Shown here: positions 5,760 to 10,259 of the stretch, piece after piece
Position numbering within the stretch: the first letter of the stretch is position 1
How the letters are laid out: each line of letters begins with the position of its first letter
Translations under genes and position numbers: made by a program
Notes under the pieces: generated by a model
The model's database searches: none
What the model saw: only the letters and a program-made list of their open reading frames with translations
Told to the model about the DNA's origin: nothing
Assembly (NCBI GenBank): GCA_014523685.1
Contig: JAATVT010000191.1
Span: forward strand, 1-10,259
Length of the DNA: 10,259 nt
Reading direction: 5' to 3'
DNA from: Nitrososphaerales archaeon TH5893
Lineage (GTDB): Archaea > Thermoproteota > Nitrososphaeria > Nitrososphaerales > Nitrososphaeraceae

Positions 5760-6419
5760 ATGACTATGTATAGCAATATGATTGGGAATTTGAATGAATT
5801 TACGAAATCAGGATTTACCCGTTTACTGAGACCATTTGAGAATTCAACTGGTGATATTATGAAGATAACGCGCGCATTCAGCATAGCGATAAAAGCTCAT
5901 TCTGGACAGGTTAAAAAAGGAAACAAGATCGAGCCCTATATCAATCATCCATTAAGGGTTGCACTTATTTTGACCGAGGAGATTCACGAATATGATATCG
6001 ACCTTGTCTGTGCCGCTATTCTGCATGACACTTTGGGGATAAATGCCGATAGCAACATGAGTAATCCTGAAAATACTGCTAGCAGTATCAGAGCTTCATT
6101 AGAGGCTCGAATAAAGGATGAATTTGGAGAGCGGGTGTATAGCATAGTAAGAACTTTGGCTAAACCATCAGCTAAATACGAAGAAAAAGATAGAATATTG
6201 GGTGAATATTTTAGAAATATCGCCAGAAGTACGGAAGACGTTCGGTATATAAAATTAGCAGATCGTCTGGACAATATTAGGAATTTGAAAAATGCTATTC
6301 AAAAAGATAGAGTATTGCGTTACAAGGAGGAAACTCAGAAATATGTTGTCCCAATAGCTGAAAATACAGATGAAAAATTTGTGTTCAAGTTATCTGTTGC
6401 CTTATATGAACTCAAATGA
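5760..6419 (+). CDS. RelA/SpoT-like HD-domain phosphohydrolase (MESH1-like)
   Basis: The 219-aa protein has the HD fold of RelA/SpoT and small alarmone hydrolases. The motifs are AFSIAIKAHSGQVKKG (39-54), YINHP with metal ligand H63, HD at 89-90, and KLADRLDNIRNL with metal ligand D168. These would hold one divalent metal and hydrolyse a nucleotide phosphate such as (p)ppGpp or a related compound. Usual SpoT/MESH1 hydrolases read HDTVEDT; here the motif is HDTLGIN, so the catalytic Glu-Asp pair after HDT is missing and the substrate or activity may differ. No synthetase, TGS or ACT domain is present. Residues 1-33 precede the fold; ATG codons at 1, 3, 7 and 34 are possible starts, and a TAA lies directly before the first. 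Standalone gene, convergent with a 42-aa cysteine-rich ORF. Confidence 0.85.
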   Translation: MTMYSNMIGNLNEFTKSGFTRLLRPFENSTGDIMKITRAFSIAIKAHSGQVKKGNKIEPYINHPLRVALILTEEIHEYDIDLVCAAILHDTLGINADSNMSNPENTASSIRASLEARIKDEFGERVYSIVRTLAKPSAKYEEKDRILGEYFRNIARSTEDVRYIKLADRLDNIRNLKNAIQKDRVLRYKEETQKYVVPIAENTDEKFVFKLSVALYELK

Positions 6420-6434
6420 TTGGAGCGTAACTCT

Positions 6435-6563
6435 TCAAATATCTTTTGCTTCGCACTTGCCATCTTTATTCTTCCCATGATGTATCCAGTGTGTAAGACA
6501 TCCAATCAATTTATGCTCGGTACATCCGCAAATTATGCAATGTTTTTCCTTCTTGGAATTCAT
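6435..6563 (-). CDS. 42-aa Cys/His-rich protein (likely zinc-binding)
   Basis: A short ORF with ATG start. It contains a dense metal-binding pattern: H8, C9, C12 and C14 (HCIICGC), C22, then HWIHH (25-29) and C37. This composition is very unlikely in random AT-rich sequence and suggests a tiny zinc finger. An opposite-strand ORF from 6420 to 6623 covers the same bases but starts at TTG directly after another gene's stop and looks like a shadow. The stop lies 15 bases from the end of the convergent HD-domain gene. No family name recognised; no clear TATA box at the expected place. Confidence 0.55.
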   Translation of the reverse strand: MNSKKEKHCIICGCTEHKLIGCLTHWIHHGKNKDGKCEAKDI

Positions 6564-6646
6564 TATCAATTCTTTTGTCCTGATTCTCAGCTTATGTTAG
6601 ATCGGGTTAGGATTAAAATGTAATGACTCGATATGTAAAAATAATC

Positions 6647-6805
6647 TTATTTGAACGGCTTATCTTGCCATCTTCTCAGGAGAGAAAACACATATTCTTT
6701 CTTTATTGAACCTAGTGTACTTTCTCCTTCTATCCAGGCTAATACTGATTCTTTTGACCTGTGAAATCTAAGATATTCAAAAATTGTTGGTGGATCTGTA
6801 AACAA
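6647..6805 (-). CDS. Short ORF with coding character (about 52 aa), possibly a gene remnant
   Basis: The frame reads FTDPPTIFEYLRFHRSKESV, then LAWIEGESTLGSIKKEYVF and SLLRRWQDKPFK, which has protein-like composition: aromatic and charged residues in helical periods, reminiscent of a small DNA-binding helix bundle, though no motif can be named. It is open back to 6838 (TGA before it) but has no ATG. TTG at 6805 is the only reasonable start, with a TATA-like TTTTAA about 20 bases ahead of it. It may be a real TTG-started small gene or the C-terminal remnant of a longer one. The sequence before it (6840-6936) shows no continuing frame. Confidence 0.4.
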   Translation of the reverse strand: MFTDPPTIFEYLRFHRSKESVLAWIEGESTLGSIKKEYVFSLLRRWQDKPFK

Positions 6806-6936
6806 ATTAACCCAGTTCCTACTTAAAATGTCTCAAGTCGTACTTTGCTCTATCCCTCAAACCACCGGAATCAATGAAAGTGTTAGCACATCCTTGTTAG
6901 CCCAAGTATGCTTGTAACTAGATGGCGTATGGTTCG

Positions 6937-7365
6937 CTATTCTGGAGCAAACCCATGATAATATGGTATCTGCATAAACTCTTCCTTAGGAGCCATCTCA
7001 GCTAAGGAAATCAAGTTTCCCTCTGGGTCTTCAATGATGGCGTGCTTACCGAATGACTCATTTTTCAGATCCTTATAAAATTTAACGTTTTTCTTGTTTA
7101 GATCATTGCATACTGATTCCAGATCGCTGACATTGAATCCTATTAGAATATTGCCACTTTTTGCGTTCCTAGAGATTTTTTTTTGCTCGTCAGGTTTTGA
7201 CTTCTTCCCGATAGGGTGCAGAGCTAAAACTGTACCTTGTTTCATGAATTCCACCCAGTCTTCTGACTCTTGTTTCTTTTCCATACCTAATACGTTATTA
7301 TAAAAATCGATCGATTTGTTCAAGTCTTTGACTAAAAGTATAATTGCGCTTATCCGACGAAACAT
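6937..7365 (-). CDS. VOC/glyoxalase-fold protein
   Basis: 142 residues with the two beta-alpha-beta-beta-beta modules of the vicinal-oxygen-chelate superfamily. The first module has VKDLNKSIDFYNNVLGM (12-28) and a strand ending ALHP with H50. The second has FNVSDLESVCNDLNKKNVKF and closes with DPEGN (113-117) followed by E123 at the usual metal-ligand place. The first-strand metal ligand, normally His or Gln, is replaced by a hydrophobic residue (around A7-I9), so the metal site may be incomplete. Members include glyoxalase I, dioxygenases and antibiotic-binding proteins; the substrate cannot be told. The ATG start has a TATA box (7394-7403) for a short leader. Confidence 0.85.
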   Translation of the reverse strand: MFRRISAIILLVKDLNKSIDFYNNVLGMEKKQESEDWVEFMKQGTVLALHPIGKKSKPDEQKKISRNAKSGNILIGFNVSDLESVCNDLNKKNVKFYKDLKNESFGKHAIIEDPEGNLISLAEMAPKEEFMQIPYYHGFAPE

Positions 7366-7393
7366 TAAGACCTAAACCCTTATAGGAATTTTA

Positions 7394-7403
7394 GGTATAA
7401 AAA
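7394..7403 (-). promoter_or_regulatory. TATA box of the VOC-protein gene
   Basis: The minus strand reads TTTTTATACC, 29-38 bases before the ATG at 7365. A second TATA-like CCTATAAGGG (7376-7385) is too close to the start to be the main box. Confidence 0.45.
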
Positions 7404-7415
7404 CGCTAAGTTTAT

Positions 7416-7700
7416 TCAAGTCAACTCATACTCGTCTTGAATTGCAATAGCTACGAGCAATGCCAAGGCTTTAGGCCTAGCTTGATGCAGAGCTTCATGA
7501 CGCTGGAAGAGGTGGGTAATATACACGATGAAATGGCCAAAGAAACAAGTCATAACATCTCTCTTTATCATGGTATTTTTCATTTTAACTAGCAACATCG
7601 ACTCCTTGCTCAAGATTTCAAAGAAATTAGATATTTGCTTGCATAGCAACTGAGATATTGACGGGGTATGAAAGGTGGACTTGGATAACAATGACGTCAC
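7416..7700 (-). CDS. Hypothetical protein (up to 94 aa)
   Basis: The C-terminal half looks truly coding: CFFGHFIVYITHLFQRHEAL followed by HQARPKALALLVAIAIQDEYELT, a helical, weakly hydrophobic segment with several histidines. The longest frame starts at GTG 7700; an ATG at 7583 (codon 40) gives 55 residues and may be the real start. The N-terminal 39 residues are helix-like but less convincing. It lies 50 bases upstream of the VOC gene on the same strand; no shared function is evident. A separate short ORF (MDFYLTLDIASDMRR) begins further upstream near 7752 in another frame, so a broken longer gene is possible. No family recognised. Confidence 0.42.
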   Translation of the reverse strand: MTSLLSKSTFHTPSISQLLCKQISNFFEILSKESMLLVKMKNTMIKRDVMTCFFGHFIVYITHLFQRHEALHQARPKALALLVAIAIQDEYELT

Positions 7701-7853
7701 TATTACCGCCTCATGTCACTAGCGATATCCAAGGTTAGGTAAAAATCCATGAAATATAATTACCTATTAGCCTTTGTCCTTTACAAGAACCAAATTACAT
7801 GACATGATGCATTTTCACACTGAACGGGATTATACTCAACCTTAACGATAAAG

Positions 7854-8015
7854 ATGGATATAGTGAAGATAAAATTTGAAAAGCAATGATGCGTGAAAAG
7901 AGCAATTAGATTTCATGCGGCAAGAAGAGAAATTGATATTCTACAGATAATGGTAACGAGCGAGGATATTATTCTAGTGAACTCTAGGTTTGCATTGAAT
8001 CATCAAAAAAAATAA
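7854..8015 (+). pseudogene. Small ORF interrupted by an in-frame TGA
   Basis: From the ATG at 7854, eleven codons (MDIVKIKFEKQ) end in TGA at 7887-7889. The same frame then continues CVKRAIRFHAARREIDILQI for about 41 codons to TAA at 8013-8015. A TATA-like ATTATAC (7829-7835) is spaced for leaderless transcription from the ATG, which suggests the two parts were one gene of about 53 residues disrupted by a nonsense mutation. The second part could also start alone at GTG 7893. The rest of the 7701-8027 gap holds no gene that I can support. No family recognised. Confidence 0.3.
8005..8012 (-). terminator. U-tract terminator of cobT
   Basis: On the minus strand, eight consecutive T occur 15 bases after the cobT stop codon, as in intrinsic archaeal terminators, which need a U-tract but no strong hairpin. 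Confidence 0.5.
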
Positions 8016-8027
8016 CAGAAACAGGAA

Positions 8028-9176
8028 TCATCTTATTCTGTTCATTATAGTATCATATTCTTGTTCTACAGCTTTTAATAAGCTTCTACCATCAATTTGT
8101 CCATTTGATTTCAATATAGCAACAATAGAAAGACCACCTGCACCGACGCCCTCTTTAACAAACCCCTTTGCAAAAGCCCGTAAGCCACGATGTGATGAAA
8201 GTGCCAAATGTGGATCTAGTTTGTATATACCGATTTCAGAAGATATCGCTTTAATGAGGTTTGTCAGGTTAGAAGAGTTATCATCTGCCACATAGACTGT
8301 GGTACCGACAGAGATTCTCTCAAGAGAACGACCGAGGGATTTTAGAATGGCAAGTATCGCCGCCATCTGAGTACCCCCTGCTAACATCACATGACTATCA
8401 CCAGATCCAGAGCTAAGAACTCCATCAACCATTCCGGCCACTGCAGGCATCATTGGGTCACCTAAAAAGGATACTGCTCGCAGCGGGTCATTACGTAGAC
8501 TTCCAAATGAGATATTAGCATTCTTTAAGCCCTCCGAAACTGTCCGGTTCTTCAAATCATGAGGATTTTGCGGCATGCTGCTGCTAGTTTTGTTTTTTGC
8601 GTCGATCCCAAGTGCAGTTAGCACTCCCAGCGCAGTTGTGGTACCTCCCGGTATGCTTTCACCTATTACTACCATACTGCTAGTTCGTCCTAACTGCTTT
8701 CCAAGAATTATTCCATATTCAAATGCCTGATTGACTTTATCGATATCTAATGCATTTCCGAATTGAATATTCTTTCCAGATGGTATGTCGAATGAAATGT
8801 GAGGTATAGAAGGTTTTATTTTTGACCCCGCGTCGACTACGAAAAATGGGATATTTGACAATCTTAGGGCAGCCCGTGTAATTATCGCGGGTGTCGGTTT
8901 GCCATCTGGTGTTACGGGAACTCTATCAATACACTTGCAATGGCCATAATGGAGAAATTCGGCATCTGCTGGAGAGGTGTATTTTAATGATTCTAGATTG
9001 GCACCTGCGACAGTGATGCCTGGAATTTCGCATGTTGCTGTATAGGAGATCACACATACAAAAACCGGATTTCGTATAGGCAGTGATGCTAACTCTTTTT
9101 TTGCTACCGAGGATGGCGTATCATTTGCAGACAATATGTCTTGAAATTTTGATGGAAACACACTTAGTATTTCCAA
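8028..9176 (-). CDS. cobT: Nicotinate-nucleotide:dimethylbenzimidazole phosphoribosyltransferase, archaeal type
   Basis: Transfers phosphoribose from nicotinate mononucleotide to the lower-ligand base, forming alpha-ribazole phosphate for cobalamin. Thaumarchaeota are known cobalamin producers. The 382-aa protein fits the archaeal CobT family (TIGR00303 type). It has a glycine-rich phosphate-binding ESIPGGTTTALG (173-184), LAGGTQMAA (265-273) and a C-terminal KEGVGAGG (341-348), whose E342 probably matches the catalytic glutamate of bacterial CobT. No ATG occurs in frame before codon 168; a TAA lies eight codons before TTG 9176. Translation therefore starts at TTG 9176 or at GTG five codons later. 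It is single, with a U-tract after its stop, and divergent from the TatD/EboB-like gene. No other cobalamin genes are in the window. Confidence 0.88.
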   Translation of the reverse strand: MEILSVFPSKFQDILSANDTPSSVAKKELASLPIRNPVFVCVISYTATCEIPGITVAGANLESLKYTSPADAEFLHYGHCKCIDRVPVTPDGKPTPAIITRAALRLSNIPFFVVDAGSKIKPSIPHISFDIPSGKNIQFGNALDIDKVNQAFEYGIILGKQLGRTSSMVVIGESIPGGTTTALGVLTALGIDAKNKTSSSMPQNPHDLKNRTVSEGLKNANISFGSLRNDPLRAVSFLGDPMMPAVAGMVDGVLSSGSGDSHVMLAGGTQMAAILAILKSLGRSLERISVGTTVYVADDNSSNLTNLIKAISSEIGIYKLDPHLALSSHRGLRAFAKGFVKEGVGAGGLSIVAILKSNGQIDGRSLLKAVEQEYDTIMNRIR

Positions 9177-9179
9177 ATA

Positions 9180-9196
9180 ATATTTATCATAAATAT
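9180..9196. repeat. 17-base palindrome in the cobT promoter region
   Basis: ATATTTAT-C-ATAAATAT: two perfect 8-base inverted arms around one base, 3 bases before the cobT start. It could be a repressor operator or simply overlapping TATA-like sequence; AT-only palindromes arise easily in such DNA. Confidence 0.35.
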
Positions 9197-9333
9197 ATTA
9201 TCTTTTTACATTTTTAAGCCCAATTATGAAACTTCTACCTAGACAGGATAAAGTCTTTAACTTTAATCGTGTTCTAGCAGTCATATTCAAATAAAAACTC
9301 GTAACTACACAAGGATCATTTGCTTAATATTAT

Positions 9334-9343
9334 GGTTATAAGG
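9334..9343 (+). promoter_or_regulatory. TATA box of the TatD/EboB-like gene
   Basis: GGTTATAAGG with its TTATAA core about 19-24 bases before the GTG start at 9360. It suits a leaderless mRNA and supports the GTG start over the out-of-frame ATG at 9350. Confidence 0.55.
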
Positions 9344-9359
9344 AAAAAATGCATAAACC

Positions 9360-10181
9360 GTGAGTAGATATTTCGATCCCCATATTCATATGTATTCTCG
9401 GACCACTGATGATTACGATGCAATGTCCAAAGCCGGGATTGAGGTCATAGTTCAACCTTCCTTTTGGCTTGGCTCTCCCAGAAGATATGTCGGAACTTTT
9501 GAAGACTATTGGGAGCATATGATAACATTTGAAACCAGTAGAGCTAAAGAATTTGGAATTGAACATTTTGTATGTATCTCGGTTAATCCGAAAGAAGCAG
9601 CAATGAGGCCGCTTGGTGTAGACGCTTTGCATGCTATGATTAACCATGGTTATTTAGACCGAGAGAGGGTAGTTGGAATAGGAGAAATAGGATACAACTT
9701 GATCAACGATTCGGAAGAGGAGATATTCATGAAACAAATGGACCTCGCTTCGGAGAAGAATATGCTTATGACAATTCATCTGCCACATGAAAATAAGACA
9801 GAAGGAATTAGAAGAATTGAAAGAATTTTATTAGAAGATAATAAACATCGATACAATAGAAAAAAAATACTGGTAGATCACAACGTAGAAGAGACAATAG
9901 AAAAGACATTGACGTTGGGAATGTGGGCTGGATTGTCAGTTTACCCTTTTACTAAGCTGTCCCCAGAAAGGGCGATGAAAATAATAAAGGAGCATGGAAC
10001 GGAGAGAATAATGGTTCATAGCGCAGCCGATTGGGGAGTTTCAGATCCTCTCAGTGTACCATTGGTTGCTAGAGAGATGAGAAGATCAGGCGAATTCACC
10101 TCAGAAGATATTGAAAAAGTCACGTTGAATAATGCATATGAGTTTTTTAGACAGTCTCGGAAATTCACCTGGAAACCATAG
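9360..10181 (+). CDS. TatD-family metal-dependent hydrolase, EboB-like
   Basis: A 273-aa TIM-barrel amidohydrolase with a full dinuclear metal site: HxH at H8/H10 (FDPHIHM), E109 in GIGEIGY, H140 in TIHLPHE, H174 in VDHN and D224 in HSAADWG. The N-terminal pattern (RYFDPHIHMYSRTTDDYDAM, then QPSFWLGSPRR) and the late SAADWG-SDPL match, from memory, the EboB branch better than classical TatD DNases. EboB belongs to the Ebo clusters of bacteria and algae, linked to transport of certain metabolites; the reaction is not known. The other Ebo genes are not seen here, but only 78 bases remain after this gene. Start is GTG, with a TATA box for a leaderless mRNA. Divergent from cobT across 183 bases. 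Confidence 0.85.
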   Translation: MSRYFDPHIHMYSRTTDDYDAMSKAGIEVIVQPSFWLGSPRRYVGTFEDYWEHMITFETSRAKEFGIEHFVCISVNPKEAAMRPLGVDALHAMINHGYLDRERVVGIGEIGYNLINDSEEEIFMKQMDLASEKNMLMTIHLPHENKTEGIRRIERILLEDNKHRYNRKKILVDHNVEETIEKTLTLGMWAGLSVYPFTKLSPERAMKIIKEHGTERIMVHSAADWGVSDPLSVPLVAREMRRSGEFTSEDIEKVTLNNAYEFFRQSRKFTWKP

Positions 10182-10259
10182 ACATGCATATTTCTGTCAT
10201 TGTTTTCAAGATAGGATAAAATTTGAAAGGTTGGCCTTGTATTTTTCTGTGGTCAGACC
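10182..10259. other. Window end, no supported gene
   Basis: 78 bases. Two minus-strand frames are open to the window edge (one ending KANLSNFILS before a stop at about 10206-10208), so the 3' end of a convergent gene is possible but cannot be told from chance. Confidence 0.3.

Noticed and set aside
5612..5773. GTG-started 53-aa ORF with two cysteines
   Set aside because: Overlaps the start of the HD-domain gene out of frame, with no promoter or family pattern; an in-frame ATG at 5639 does not help.
6420..6623. Plus-strand 67-aa ORF after the HD gene
   Set aside because: TTG start directly after a stop codon, and antisense to a better supported Cys/His-rich 42-aa ORF.
7887..7889. Selenocysteine codon at the in-frame TGA
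   Set aside because: No SECIS-like structure was seen, and selenocysteine use is not known in Thaumarchaeota.
10182..10259. 3' end of a minus-strand gene at the window edge
   Set aside because: Two frames are open over a very short span; there is not enough sequence to decide.

Overview
The window is AT-rich and looks like chromosome of an ammonia-oxidising archaeon of the Nitrososphaeria (Thaumarchaeota). It may be a soil lineage of the Nitrososphaera/Nitrosocosmicus kind; that finer placement is inference from protein style, wide intergenic gaps and the many small zinc-ribbon proteins. Promoters are archaeal, with TATA-like boxes about 20-40 bases before start codons and usually no Shine-Dalgarno site, which suggests leaderless or short-leader mRNAs. 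Several core genes can only start at TTG or GTG.

Left part (1-2520): a minus-strand operon queC-queE-folE encodes three of the four enzymes that make preQ0, the precursor of the tRNA base archaeosine. FolE converts GTP to dihydroneopterin triphosphate, QueE makes 7-carboxy-7-deazaguanine and QueC converts it to preQ0. QueD is not in the window. After the operon lies an acidic-tailed zinc-ribbon protein with its own promoter.

Middle part (2520-8027): an accessory-looking, gene-poor region. It holds small proteins, decayed genes and repeats: a secreted 100-residue protein; two 50-residue zinc-ribbon paralogs in inverted orientation, about 1.8 kb apart, with a mosaic divergence pattern; a beta-barrel-like gene broken by a one-base shift at a T-run; three other small cysteine-pair proteins, one apparently broken; two diverged tandem repeats of about 125 bases that could fold as RNA; a RelA/SpoT-like HD hydrolase with a changed motif; a VOC/glyoxalase-fold protein; and several unrecognised ORFs.

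Right part (8028-10259): cobT, the archaeal-type nicotinate-nucleotide:dimethylbenzimidazole phosphoribosyltransferase for the lower ligand of cobalamin, is divergent from a TatD/amidohydrolase-type enzyme closely resembling EboB. They share an AT-rich intergenic region containing a 17-base palindrome and a good TATA box.

No rRNA, tRNA, CRISPR array or transposase gene was seen. The points most worth checking are the paralogous zinc-ribbon pair with its shared upstream 17-mer and tandem repeats, the T TTT TTA frameshift site, and the hidden small ORFs. All alignments and residue counts were made by eye.
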